Below, in pieces: positions 24,106-35,579 of a stretch of 64,000 nucleotides of DNA (its first letter is position 1; each line of letters begins with the position of its first letter). This stretch comes from Loxodes magnus (taxonomy: Eukaryota > Ciliophora > Karyorelictea > Loxodida > Loxodidae): the NCBI GenBank assembly GCA_946699065.1, contig CAMPDV010000683.1, positions 62,001 to 126,000 on the forward strand, given 5' to 3'. The position numbers and the translations under genes are program-made. The notes beneath the pieces are model-generated. The model ran no database searches and had not been told where the DNA came from. It saw only the letters and a program-made list of their open reading frames with translations.

Positions 24106-24540
24106 AATCTCCAATCACCGAGACGAAGCCCGGTCTCGTTATTTCTTACCTCCCTCAGTCAGGATTGGGTAATTTGCGCCCCTGCTGCCTTCCTTAGATG
24201 TGGTCTCTCAGGCTCCCTCTCCGGAATCGAACCTTAATTATCCGTTACCCGTCACTGCCATAGTAGTCCAATACCATCGAAAGCTGATAGGGCAGAAACT
24301 TGAATGACCTGCCATGCTTCCCAGCATGGTCCTCGTGTATTATAATTTCCACACGGACGATATTTAATAAATATCTTGAATGTATTAACTCTAGAATTAC
24401 TACGGCTATCCATCTAACACACCATTAAATAAACTATCACTGTTTTAACAAACCATTCGCAGTCCTACGAGTAAATGTTTACATTTACATGGCTTAGTCT
24501 TTGAGACAAACATATGACTACTGGCAGGATCAACCAGATT
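24106..24540 (-). rRNA. 18S rRNA, 5' part only (about 435 nt)
   Basis: The minus strand starts at 24,540 with AATCTGGTTGATCCTGCCAG, the universal 18S 5' end. It continues through ACGGCTACCACATCTAAGG and AAATTACCCAATCCTGA to ATAACGAGACCGGGC. At about 24,106, shortly after TGATTGGA, it diverges from 18S. The universally conserved GCCAGCAGCCGCGGTAA loop should follow within some 30 nt and is absent, here and elsewhere in the window. This is the start of the next unit of an rDNA repeat, cut inside the 18S. Not functional alone. Confidence 0.93.
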
Positions 24541-25570
24541 TATATCCATACTTTTCTATTTCCATTCACTTTTTCTATATACTCCTTTCCTCCCCCTTCA
24601 TTTATATTTCATAACACGTCCTACCCTTCAACTATCCATACTCCAGCCCACCTTTTACCCTATTTGTCTTAAAAAATATACGCTAAGCCACCACTATAGG
24701 CATCAAGATCTTTTTACCTTCTTAGCCAACCTTCATTTTATATATATGCATTTCTCAATTTTTAGATTCACACCTTTGTCACACGTACTCATTCACCAAA
24801 CCCATCATTTTTTCTTTCAAGTTTCTTTTCTACTTTTTATTTAATTATATTGAATCTTCTTTTCTCAAACGGTAACCCTTAAAGTGCTTCATACTTAAGC
24901 ATCATCATCTTCCTTCCATTCTTCATTTGTCCAAACTTTTTCTTTTGCTTTCTCTTTTTCAAATTTTCAAAATTTTCAAATTTTCACTTCTTTTTAGAGT
25001 CCAAGAAATCTTCTTATTTATGCTTTTTACTTCTCTTTTCATTCTTTTATCTTTATCCTTCTACTACTGATTAGCACTTAAAAATTCATCTCTTCTTCAT
25101 CATCATTAGATAGTCAAGCATCAATAACTTTTCAAGTTAGGTCTTTAGCATCTTTTATTTCAAATTTTCAAAAATTTGAAATTTTGTACTTTAATAATCA
25201 AAGTAAGTTAAAGTAAGTAAAACCCCAGCAGAGATAATAATGAGAATCTCGATGTAAAACCCTAGATAGATGATAAAAAGATAAATAACTAAAGGTATAA
25301 CTAGGTACTAATAGGTATATCTACTCGGTACAACTAGGTACGACTTGGTGCTACTAGGTACTACTTGTTACGACTATTTAGGACTAGGTACTATATGGTA
25401 CTACTTCTCGCTATCACTAGGTACAACATCTCGTATAACTAGGTACTACTTCTTGTTATAACTAGATACTATTAGGTACTATTAAGTACTACTTTTAGGT
25501 ACTACGTGGTATTTAAGTGAGTAATGCCCCAGCAGAGAAATAAAGAAGAGATAGATCGAGTGACCATGAA
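24541..25570 (-). other. rDNA intergenic spacer
   Basis: Spacer between the 28S 3' end and the next 18S start. It is more GC-rich than its surroundings and should contain the external transcribed spacer and the RNA polymerase I promoter. I cannot place the promoter. Confidence 0.7.
25285..25515. repeat. Spacer subrepeats, CTAGGTACTA type
   Basis: A degenerate array of about 10-20-bp units built on ACTAGGTACTA, more than ten copies. Spacer subrepeats like this are common in rDNA. Confidence 0.75.
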
Positions 25571-25911
25571 AGAGTCTCAGCAGATCGTAAGGCAAGCTTA
25601 CTCTCATGCGTACAACCCCAGGTTAATACTTAGTGGTCTACAAAGAATTAATTCTATCTACATGTATGTGATGAGTCGTCCTTATTCTGTTAACTGACAT
25701 GGGGAGGGTTTGGGGATATAAAAAGTATTGTTTTCATAAGTAGATAGAAGTCGTCGCTCCTGATTAGATTCTGACTTAGAGGCGTTCATTCATAATATAT
25801 GGAGATGGTAGCGTAGCCACACGGGCTGCTCAACCAATGGCGATACCAGAGATCTGGGCCAAAGGTTCCTCTCGTTGTTGGACTACTGTGTCGATGTAGT
25901 GATCAGTAGGG

Positions 25912-25958
<47 letters not shown>

Positions 25959-28411
25959 TTGACGGGTGAACAATCCGATACTTGGTGAATTTTGCTTCAC
26001 AATGATAGGAAGAGACGATATCGAAGAATCAAAAAGCAACGTCGCTATGAACGGTTGGCTGCCACAAGCCAGTTATCCCTGTGGTAATTTTTCTGATACC
26101 TCTGGCTTAAAACTCGTAAAAGGCAAAGGATCGATAGGCCATGATTCCCCAGTTCATCCTGACAATGAGAGGTTGAATGAAACCAGCTTTTCCCCTTTTG
26201 GTCTGTGAGGGGTTTCTATCCTCTGTCAGCTCTGAACTGGCCGTAGGACACCTGTGTTATCAATGTGTCGCCCTAGCCAAACTCCCCACCCGGTTACATT
26301 ACTAGAAAGTTACTGCATGACAGGATAAGTAAAGCGAAATTAAGAGTAATGGTATTTCAAGATCGCGGCCTCACACTTATTCTACGCCTCCCGCGCCGCC
26401 CTACGCGCCAGACTAGAGTCAAATTCAACAGGGTCTTCTTTCCCCGCTGACCATGCCAAGTCCGTTCCCTTGGCTATGGCTTCGCTAGGTAGTAGATAGG
26501 GATAGTAGGAATCTCGTTAATCCATTCATGCACATCACAAATTAGATGACGAGGAAATTTGTTTACCTTTAGAGAGTCATAATTTCTCCCGCCGTTTACC
26601 CGCACTTCGTCGAATCTCATCACCTTGACATTCAGAGCACTGGACAGAAATCATATTGTGTTAACATATCACCTTCACAATGCTTTGTTTTAATTAAACG
26701 GTCGAATTCCTCCTGCCGCTCCAGTTCTGAGGTGGCCATTCGCCGCAGGACCGATCACCTTCGGTCATGGCGACAAAAATCCCACTTCCGTGAAAATTAA
26801 GTCACACAATCCCTCCAGTGGAGACTTCTGCCTGGTCTCAGAGCTAATCTTTCTCCCGAAGTTACAGATCTAATTTGCCTACTTCCCTTACTTATATTGT
26901 CTTATTGATTAGAAGTTGCTAACCTTGGAGACCTGCTGCGGTATAGGTACGAATACTCCTGCATATTACATGCCGCGATTTTCATGGATCATAGTTGGTG
27001 CTCCAGACAACACATAAAGTGTGCTGCTCTTCCATACATCACGTCTCTCTCACTATAATGGATCCAGGCGCACATGTATGCTAGACAGAAAAGACAACTC
27101 TCCCCAGGACCAATCCCGACATATTGCGGCATATTGTGTCATCACTATGTAGTAAGTACCTAAGGAATACTAACCATATTCCCTTTCCCTCGTAAGGTTA
27201 GGATCGGATGACTCATGATCCGGTGCGGTTCTCATGAAAACCTTCTCCACTTCAGTCTTTCAAGTAGGCATTGGAATACTTGCTACTACCACCAAGATCT
27301 GCACTAATACCTGCTCCATAACTCTTCACAGATTTACTTCATGCAGATACTACGCCCTCCTACACCAGAGGACAGAGTATGGGTAACCCACCTTTCGCAA
27401 CTTCCATTTTCAGGGTTAGTCCATTCGTTAGGTGAGTTGTTACACACTCCTTAGATGGTTCTGATTTACATGGCCACAGTCAAACTGTCTAAATGGACTA
27501 ACGCCTTTACTTGTAGACGGGTTCTGTCGCCTTAACTCTATTTCAGGCTGGGCCCTCATCGCCAGTCCTGCTTACCAGGATTGGCCCACTAGGAACATTT
27601 ATATCATGTCACGTTCATTTATGAAACGTTACTGCACCCATTTAAAATTTGATAAAAGGAGGAAGGAGTGACTCTTTTCGAACCTCTATTCATTGTCTTT
27701 ACCGGATGCCACTAAAAGTCCCAGCTATCCTGAGGGAAATTTCGGAGGGTACCAGCTACTAGATGGTTCGATGAGTCTTTCGCCCCTATACTCAGGTCCA
27801 CAGAACGATTTGCATGTCAGCACCTACACGAACCTCCACCAGAGTTTCCCCTGGTTTCCTCCTGCTAAGCACTTTCATTTCGCCTACACATTTTTTATGG
27901 ACAGACTCGCGATATAGCTAGATTCCTTGGTCCGTGTTTCAAAACGGGAAGGTCCGTCCACTATATTCTTGCGATACTTCTTTTCAAAGCTTTGCTCAGA
28001 TTTATTGTAGACGCACAGCTTCCTCCTCAACTATTTCAGGTCTTTTAACTCTCTTTCCAAAGTGCTTTTCACTTTTCCCTCACGATACTTGTGCACTATC
28101 GGGCTCTGGACGTATTTAGCCTTACGAGGAGTTTACTTCGCACTTTGGACAGCAATCCCAAGCTGTCCGACTCTTAGATAGTTTGGTTTTAAATCTAATT
28201 GAACCTCACAGGGTTATCACCCTCCATGACGTGTCATTCCTGACCACTTTGGTTCTATCAAACTTACACTATTCCTCCTAGCTTACAATTCCAAAGATTT
28301 ACAAGTGGGTTTTGGTCGCTTCACTCGCCGTTACTAAGGCTATCCTTGTTAATTTCTTTTCCTCCGCTTATTGATACGCTTAAGTTCAGCGGGTTATCTT
28401 ACTCCCCTCAG
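25571..28411 (-). rRNA. 28S (large subunit) rRNA
   Basis: The minus strand begins near 28,411 with GATCTGAGGGGAGTAAGATAACCCGCTGAACTTAAGC, the usual large-subunit start. It passes conserved blocks (GGCGAGTGAAGCGACC, ACTTAAGGTAGCC-type core regions, the AACGAGAGGAACC sarcin-ricin area) and ends near 25,571 with CGATCTGCTGAGACTC, the conserved 3' end. Length is about 2.84 kb, short for a ciliate 28S and suggesting compact expansion segments. I saw no intron. Open frames inside it on the plus strand are antisense shadows. Both ends are estimated to within about 10 nt. Confidence 0.93.
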
Positions 28412-28489
28412 ATCACAAGTACATATACTCAGTTTTTTCACTTGGTAAGAGAATTCTTATTCACTTACATTTGTATTTTATATGATACT

Positions 28490-28636
28490 GAAAGGGACAT
28501 ACCTTGTTTTCCCCAAGGTGCCTGTTGCGTTGGGAAACATGATGACTCACGGAATTCTGCAATTCGCATTGAATTTCGCACTTCGCTGCGTCCTTCATCG
28601 ACGCCAGAGCCTAGGATCCATCGCTGGGGCTTTTGT
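28490..28636 (-). rRNA. 5.8S rRNA
   Basis: The minus strand contains GCGATGGATCCTAGGCTC, CGATGAAGGACGCAGCGAA and ATTGCAGAATTCCGTGAGTC in order, the conserved 5.8S core. Ends are approximate. It is flanked by a short ITS2 (about 28,412-28,489) and ITS1 (about 28,637-28,723). Both spacers are under 100 bp, unusually compact. Confidence 0.93.
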
Positions 28637-28723
28637 TTTGTTTAGGTTTATATATTTGATAAAATGAAAAAGCAGCATAAAGCTGTAAATAGATTTGAGT
28701 TTTGTAATGTTTGATATAAATGT

Positions 28724-29499
28724 TAATGATCCATCCGCAGGTTCACCTACGGATACCTTGTTACGACTTCTCCTTCCTCTAAGTGATAAGGTTCACTTAA
28801 CTTCCCATTAGTCTGAAAGGTTCACCTGATCTCTCGAAATTGGTAGAAACAACGGGCGGTGTGTCCAAAGGGCAGGGACTTAATCAGTGCAAGCTGATGA
28901 CTTGCGCTTACTAGGAATTCCTAGTTGATGACCAAGAATTGCAAGGGTCAATCCCAACTATGACGCAGTTACGAGGTTGCCGGAGTAGCTATACTTAGGA
29001 ACTCATTGGCTGCGTCAGTGTAGAGCGCGTGTGGCCCAGGATATCTAAGGGCATCACAGACCTGTTATTGCCTCACACTTCCTCCAACTAAAAGCTGGAA
29101 GTCCCTCTAAGAAGACAACTTCCTCGGATAGAAAGAGTCTCATTTAGCAGGTTGAAGTCTCGTTCGTTATCGGAATTAACCAGACAGATCACTCCACCAC
29201 TAAGAACGGCCATGCACCACCACCCATAGAATCAAGAAAGAACTCTCAATTTATCAATCCTTACTATGTCTGGACCTAGTAAGTTTCCCCGTATTGAGTC
29301 AAATTAAGTTTCAGGCACCACTCCTTGTGATGCCTTTCCTTCAATTCCCTTAAGTTTCAGTCTTACGACCCCCAAAACCCAAAGATTTTGATTTCTCGGA
29401 AGGTGCCGAGAAGATTTATACGATCTCCTCAATCCCAGTCGGCATAGTTTATGGCTAAGACTAGGACGGTATCTGATCGTCTTGGATCCCTTAACTTTA

Positions 29500-29542
<43 letters not shown>

Positions 29543-29722
29543 AGTTGGTCTTCAGTAAATCCAAGAATTTCACCTCTGACTACTAAATATCAATGCCTCC
29601 AACTGTCCCTATTAAAGATAGTAGATAGTCTCGCCAAGAATAGCCACTAGTATTATTCCAGCTGCGGTATTCAGGCAAGAGTCTATCTTAAACACTCTAG
29701 TTTCCTCAGTTAAAGGGCCCGC
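28724..29722 (-). rRNA. 18S rRNA, 3' part only (about 1,000 nt)
   Basis: The 3' end at 28,724 is the universal GTAGGTGAACCTGCGGATGGATCATTA. Upstream come the 3' domain and the central blocks (GAGGTGAAATTCTTGGATTT, AACTTAAAGGAATTGA-type). The upstream end breaks near 29,722, just before TTTAACTGAGGAAACTAGAGTG, and continues into poly(A)-like sequence leading to a gag-like retroelement. With the 5' part at 24,106-24,540, roughly the middle 250-300 nt of the 18S are missing. This unit cannot make a complete 18S from within the window. Confidence 0.93.
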
Positions 29723-30370
29723 CAAAAAAATTAAATAAATTTTAACCGATTTAATAATAAGGAATAGAACACTTTAATGTTAAAACAAATTGGAACAGCT
29801 AAATGAGAAAAATATAAAAAATCATGAATCCAATTTATATGCAAGACTTAATATAAACACTTATAATAAGAGTAAACATTGCAAGAAAATTAAAATAAAA
29901 AGAAGAAGTTGAGCCTAATTGGAGATAAAGAAACTCACTTCTGCGGATAATATAGAAACATCACATGAAAAAAAATGGTAAGAGATAGAGTTCAAATAAT
30001 GAAAACAAGATCTTAATTTTTAAGAATAAGATGAAAAAATTGGGTGAAGCAAGATTAAATAAGCACAGATATTAAAAGAAAACTGCAATAATTCCTACAA
30101 GAATCCTAATAGAGTGGTTGTATTTCAATGCAAATAGAGAAAATAAATTAAAAAACATAAATAAAATAAAAGGGAATAAGAAAATTATGCAGTATTTGCA
30201 AAAATTGATGGTACCTATGACGAAAATGTCCGCAGCAAGAGAAAAATAAGAGCAATCTGAAGATCGATCTGATATAAAGCAATAATTTTCTTTCCATCAA
30301 GCGATTGAAAGATCTGAAGAAAAAAACAAGAATAACTGGATAGGAGCTTGAGTTCTATTAGAAAAAGGAG
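29723..30370 (+). pseudogene. LINE ORF1 (gag-like), copy F
   Basis: Begins right at the broken 18S end with AT-rich sequence. The plus strand then becomes purine-rich and reads as Lys/Gln-rich protein. At 30,188-30,229 lies CSICKNWWYLWRKC, the family's knuckle with its His replaced by Tyr (TAC) and three Trp, two written TGA. A basic helix (LSIKRLKDLKKKTR) follows. Loss of the zinc-binding His suggests an inactive copy. It points away from the 18S, which it may have interrupted. Confidence 0.55.
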
Positions 30371-30499
30371 ACTTCTATAAACTTTAAGATCTTTTTAAAC
30401 TTCTAGCTGGAAGACATATTTTATTTATACTTAATTATTAAAAAAAATAAATCTATAAATATAAATAACGTGATTCCACCATTACTATGTTCACCACAG

Positions 30500-32000
30500 A
30501 TAAGAAACCAAATTTTACTGTAAATAATAGTCTAAAAATGTTTTTAGTTTCACCTGGCCTTCTTGATGATCATATACTTCTTCTATCTCCTCTTCCAATT
30601 ATCTAGAACTTGTTAATTTGAGAATTAAGGATCTATTTCTACTTTTAAATCTTTCTGGAGTAGTTACTTATTTATTACTACCTATTGTAGTCTTTTTTAT
30701 CTTCCTTGCTTTTATTTCATCCGAGAACCTTTTTTTACCTTTCTTAGATTATATTCCAACTTAGTGTCAAATTAGTTTTATTTTCTTTTTTCTACTTTTA
30801 GTTTTTCCTTGTTAACAAGTACTTTGTATATTCAGATATGATCACTTGAACAATCCTATATATCTTTCATATTATTTTATTGAAAGCAAGAGCCTTATTT
30901 AGATACTCCATTTTACTATTTATTAACAAATTTTCGATAAAATCTTTGAACCTATTAAAATTTTTTATTCTTTCTATAGTGATCTACTTAAGTTTTAAAA
31001 CTCGTAATTTTCCCAGACTATTTTGATTAAGGTTAATTTAATTAGCATTATATTTGTTTGGCTTTTTTTAAGTTCTATTTTCTTTATTTTTTATGCTAAT
31101 ATCTCTTTCTTGTAAGTATTGCTCACATATCTCAATTATGTGAATTTCATCTTCCACGCCATTTGAGCATAGTATTCATATATCATTTTATAGCAGGTGT
31201 CTTACCTTTAAAGTCTAAAAAGCTCCACTACTTTTGCCTCTAAATCTTAACAAATAACAAATTTCTTATTTTCTGTGTTTGTTATATCTTAGATAATTGG
31301 GTGGATCCATAATAAATGATTCCATTCATTAACTTTTATACATGAAACTTGTCGTAATATCCTTTATGCGGTTTATTGCTTTTACATTGATGAGGAATTT
31401 TATAGCTTCATTTAATATTGATTTTATCTTTTTCCATTTCATTCTTCCTAAACTATTATTCACTCATTGAGTTTCAGTTTATCAGAACTTTAAAGATTAA
31501 ATTATAAATAGGATGTTGTTTTTTAGCAGATACATTCAACCATCTATTGTTGATTTGAAATTTAATAGTAGTTTTTATCTGAACATTTACATCCGTTATA
31601 TAAATAGAATTAAATTTTAGTAAACTGTAATACGCACTCAAGTATTTTCGTTTTATTTGCGGAAATATCTATCTATTATCGCTCTAAGGGATCTAATTAA
31701 ATTATTTCCATTTTCTCTATTATGTTCTTACCTATAGTTTCGTCTTTGAATGGAAAATATTTATATCCGTATCCGAAAATTTAAACAAAGCTTTTAGTAT
31801 CATTTGCGCATTATATAGTGTAAAGCCTTCTTATAATGTGATTTAATAAAAGATTCATCCTTATGTCTTTTAGCATTCAGTAATCCTAAGCTCTATATGT
31901 TTTTAGTGTAATTCTTCCTCTTATATTTAGTGACCTAGATATTTAAAAGTAATTAAACTTTATATTTCCATACCACTTAGACCAGATATCTTTTTGATAT
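30500..32000 (-). pseudogene. LINE ORF2 C-terminal region, copy J
   Basis: Minus-strand remnant of a non-LTR reverse transcriptase downstream of the catalytic site. ISANKTKILECVLQF (about 31,650) fits the conserved N-x-x-KT element after the active site. LRFRGKSSGAFQTLKVRHLL (about 31,240) precedes LCSNGVEDEIHIIEICEQY (about 31,100-31,160), which resembles the C-terminal Cys/His site. TGA occurs at a Trp position just before this site. The catalytic ADD motif is missing, so the copy is truncated or too decayed. Sequence differs from copies A, B and C, so it may be a second subfamily. Confidence 0.6.
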
Positions 32001-32009
32001 GAATGGAAA

Positions 32010-33152
32010 AAAATACTTATCTAATTATGTGACTGACTTTGAACTTGCTAAATTGTACAAATAAAATAAAATTCACTAGTACATTCCTAATAGAGAAAAC
32101 AAAAGCTTGAATGGAAATTTGAGACATGTGTTCAGAGTTAATTGGGATTGATTAATCAAGACAATTTGGCTTAGAAAATATTTTAGGTAGGCTTATTTAC
32201 TTCTTAGGATCATATTGCCTGGGTAAGGAGGTAATAGTAGTACTAAACAAGAGAAGCATCTGGTTTATATTTAAGCTAAAATAAATGATTAAGAAAATAT
32301 TTCCAAGTATAAAATAAATTTTAGGCTATATACTTTTAACAAATTTAAAATGATTTAATAATTAAAGTATTAGACTATCTTATTTTATATTTTTTCTAAG
32401 TTCATTATTTATAATCTACTTAATGCAAACTCTAATATAGGCTAAAATAAAATTAATAGCTCTAAATAAATAACTACATGTTCCTTCAATGATATATCCT
32501 TTTTATCTAATTAAATGATATTTAAATATGAAAATTAAACTGTTGGAAGAGATTCATTATTTAGCTAAATACTAAAGAAAAAATCTAACTATAATCAAAT
32601 TATTTAACTTCTTTAAGAACTTAAATTTAAATTATTCATTTATATCTTAGTCGATAATTTGTTTGTCTCTACCATTTAAAATATAAATACAAATACTATT
32701 CAAAGATAATTATCTTAAAGATAAGATAAATAGACTATCAAATATCTTATTTAATTTTGAAAGATAGATTACTAAATTCTTTTATTTATTCCTTAAAAAT
32801 AAATTTCCTCTATCTGCAGTTACTTTATTTTACGATTTTCATGTTTAATATATATTTATCTTAAAAGGCTGAATTAAAAAGATAGCTAAATAGTAGATAT
32901 TAAAAACTAAGATTTTTTCACTTTCCTTTATCTTTAGGAAAAAGCAACTTCTTTTAATGGTTTTTAAATAAAAAATAAAAAAAGTATTTTTTCTATCCTT
33001 TTAATTTTAAATAGACTAGCTATTTTTTATTTTTATAATAACATTTAAATTAAAAAAAATTTATTTCTCTTCGAACAAAAATGTTAAATAAGCATAGCAT
33101 TTAAATAATTTAATAGCTTAATAAGATATTAATCTTTTATTATATATATAAA
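32010..33152. other. AT-rich, no supported gene
   Basis: Between a LINE remnant and a SINE-like element. No protein-like or RNA-like signal seen. Confidence 0.45.
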
Positions 33153-33560
33153 ATGGATGTAGGCCGCGTCAGACAAATTAGTAGGTAATCTGGTGCAGTG
33201 TATACTGCATTGCGAGTAATCTCGCACTAGATGCCACTACGGGGAAGGGTGGATAAGCTCCGTTGAGACATACCTAACTTACCCCGAGGGTTCTCTCTAG
33301 CATTATGAAAGTTTGACTGACGAGCCTTCTAATTACCAACTTAATAACTAATTCTTATTTTGGCCTTATTCAAGAAGACTGAAGCATTTGAATCAAAATT
33401 TAAGAATAAATGTTGATAAGAAGATTCCTCATTTGGAGAAGCTGACATAACTCATCGGACCTCTATAATTTTAACAAGAAACATAAGAACATTTTCCTTA
33501 ATATTAAATATTAATATTGAAAGAGCTGCGTGCCAAGGAGGTGCTACGCGCTCTATAATC
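33153..33560 (+). mobile_element. SINE-like element, copy 1
   Basis: A 408-bp element whose head (33,153-33,330) is much more GC-rich than the surroundings. The head is full of short hairpins (GCGAG/CTCGC; CCAC/GTGG). An AT-rich middle follows. The end is the hairpin tail AGAGCTGCG...CGCGCTCT at 33,521-33,560, shared with the LINE end at 37,525-37,565. A second copy lies inverted at 62,669-63,073. The head has no clear tRNA A/B boxes and I cannot name its parent RNA. Mobilisation by the LINE is inferred from the shared tail. Confidence 0.7.
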
Positions 33561-33599
33561 ATTTTTATTATTAAAATAATTAAGTTTTGCAATTTTCGA

Positions 33600-34060
33600 G
33601 GATTTTCACCTCTTCATGCCGATCCCAGATTGCTCCGGGATTAAAAAAAGGTTTATATGTCTCTACTTCTCTCCTACCCATTTGTTCTTGTTGTCTCTAA
33701 CTATGTCTTCAGTTCAGCAAAGGTTTCTTCCTATAAATATTTCCAAGCTAGTTCATGAATAGTCTCTCTCTAATTTTCCTTTGCTATAGTTGTCTCATTT
33801 TCTTTTGCTACGCTTCCTGCTTCCTCTATTTTCTCCAATACTAGTTCTTAAAGTTTAGGAATTAATCACATCTTCTTCATAGGTGTTTCTCTGAATTACA
33901 ATAGTAGCACTTTTTAACTACTTTGATTAGCTTAGCCTTCTTCTTCTTGTCAATTACCTCTATCAGCATTGGATCGCCTCTTTGCTCATTAAGTTTCATT
34001 TGCTGTTGCAGCTTCTCTTCTATTTCTTCCCAACCTGTTATAAAAATCAGTTCCTTAAGT
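33600..34060 (-). pseudogene. LINE ORF1 (gag-like), copy G, fused behind a reverse transcriptase
   Basis: The minus strand from 34,060 reads a charged helix (GWEEIEEKLQQQMKLNEQ), then at 33,868-33,909 a perfect CX2CX4HX4C knuckle, CYYCNSEKHLWRRC, with Trp written TGA. A basic Gln/Lys/Arg-rich stretch and GNIYRKK follow, the family motif. It begins out of frame with, and overlapping, the end of the reverse transcriptase at 34,047. An ORF1 normally precedes ORF2, so this is either two elements joined head to tail or a rearranged element. The 3' end abuts the SINE-like element. Confidence 0.65.
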
Positions 34061-35575
34061 GTTTATAATATATACATATCATTATATGATCAAAACTGTC
34101 ATATTTTCCACATTTACAATAAGGATTATCAATAGAATAATGACGGTCTTATAATTCCTTCCGAAAATTGTAAAACTGGGCTCTCATTTTATAAATGCTA
34201 TTAATTTCTCTTACGTAATGCTTATTAAGTTTTGTATATGTTATTTCTGGAAACTAAGACAAATTTTGAAATTATTTAGCAAAAATATTAGCTGTAGTCA
34301 TTCTGTTGATTCTTTAAATTGAATCTCTATAAAATCTAGCTTTTATTTAGTTTTTAACATGTATACTAAATATATTTAAATTTCTGTTTATTTTTTCATC
34401 CCTTAAATCAATATTATAAAACTGAGCCATCTTCATCACGTCATTATAGTATTAGTAACCTTCATTTCAGTTATTTTAAAATATTATTCCTATTGTCTAA
34501 TTATTTTGTTCCAAACTTTCTTTTCTGATTTTGTAAAAGAATTTGAAAAACCTTAGAGTCATAATATGCTTAAAGGGAAGTCAGTTTAAATCTACATAGC
34601 ATGATTCATTAAAAGATCTTGATTCTGTTTAGAAAGCTTTTCTTAATATGAATCTCATACTTGAATCAATTTTATTTAACATTGAAGTAATACTTTTTTA
34701 AACAGTTCAAGGTACTAATTCTCCTCCATATTCCGCTTTAGGTAAAGTAAAGAGTCTAAAAAGGTTTTTAAAAAGTCAAGGTGTCACGTTTTTATATCTC
34801 ACCAATTAATATACAGCTTTCTTTACTGCAGTTAGATATTTAAACCCTGCTTCCTTACAGTGATTAATGAGGTTCTTTTTTTAATGTAGTAATATTCCCA
34901 GATATGTGACTTATTGTTTTTAAAGGATTGGTTTCTCGTTAATTTATAAATCTCGTTTGGTTTATTTTCCTTTCTTTTTCAGAAATTATATAGCCTCACA
35001 ATTGGTAATATTTATATTTAAGCATGCCCATCTAAAAACTCTACTTGTTTCGTTTATTAGATTCTACATGCCTCTTTCCGATTTAGATAGAAGGATTAAG
35101 TCATCTGCCCATCCTCTACATGCAAAGCTATTATCAAAGTTATTGCATTTAAATCCAAATACATTAGCTTTGTTTTCTAAATATCGAATTACAATATCAT
35201 AATACAACAAGGCTAATACTGGTCCATGTGAACTACCTTGGATTACTCCATTATTATATTAAAGTCTTCTTGATTATGTTCCGTCTATTAGAAAAGATTA
35301 ATTTATGTTATTATAAAATGATTATAAAGCATTTATAAGGCCTAGAGGTAATTTTAACCTTTTTAGTTAATCAAAGTATAATTTTCTCTCTATAGAATCG
35401 AACATTTTTTCCACATCTATCAAGGTTGCTAGTAATTTAGTTTTCCCCTTTGGTTATTTACGAAATAAGTCTATTATCTACTAAATAACTAAAATTTACA
35501 TAGTTGTTTGTTTATTTTTCAAAAATCCCATTTGATTTTAATGCAGTAAATTTCTTTCGTATATAAAAATTTAAT
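34047..35575 (-). CDS. LINE ORF2 (reverse transcriptase), copy B
   Basis: One uninterrupted frame of about 510 codons under the reassigned code. In order: QNQMGFLKNKQTTMQ (about 35,535), ATLIDVEKMFDSIERKLYF (motif 3), GVIQGSSHGPVLALLYYD (motif 4, Gln written CAA), the catalytic WADDLILLS with TGG at 35,109-35,111, YLGILLH, LPKAEYGGELVPW, and the C-terminal zinc site YCKCGKYDSFDHIMIC, ending at a TGA at 34,047-34,049. The C-terminus is intact; the 5' end stops at about 35,575, before motifs 1-2, a typical 5' truncation. It is the best reference copy of the family here. Confidence 0.88.
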
Positions 35576-35579
35576 TAAA

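Noticed and set aside
24106..24540. Group I or II intron splitting the 18S
   Set aside because: The two 18S parts are not collinear around an intron. They lie at opposite ends of a unit with 5.8S and 28S between, and the middle of the gene is missing.
25966..28667. Plus-strand open frames of 61-99 codons
   Set aside because: Antisense shadows of the 28S and 5.8S rRNA genes.
33923..35202. Plus-strand frames of 70 and 81 codons
   Set aside because: Antisense to gag-like copy G and reverse-transcriptase copy B.
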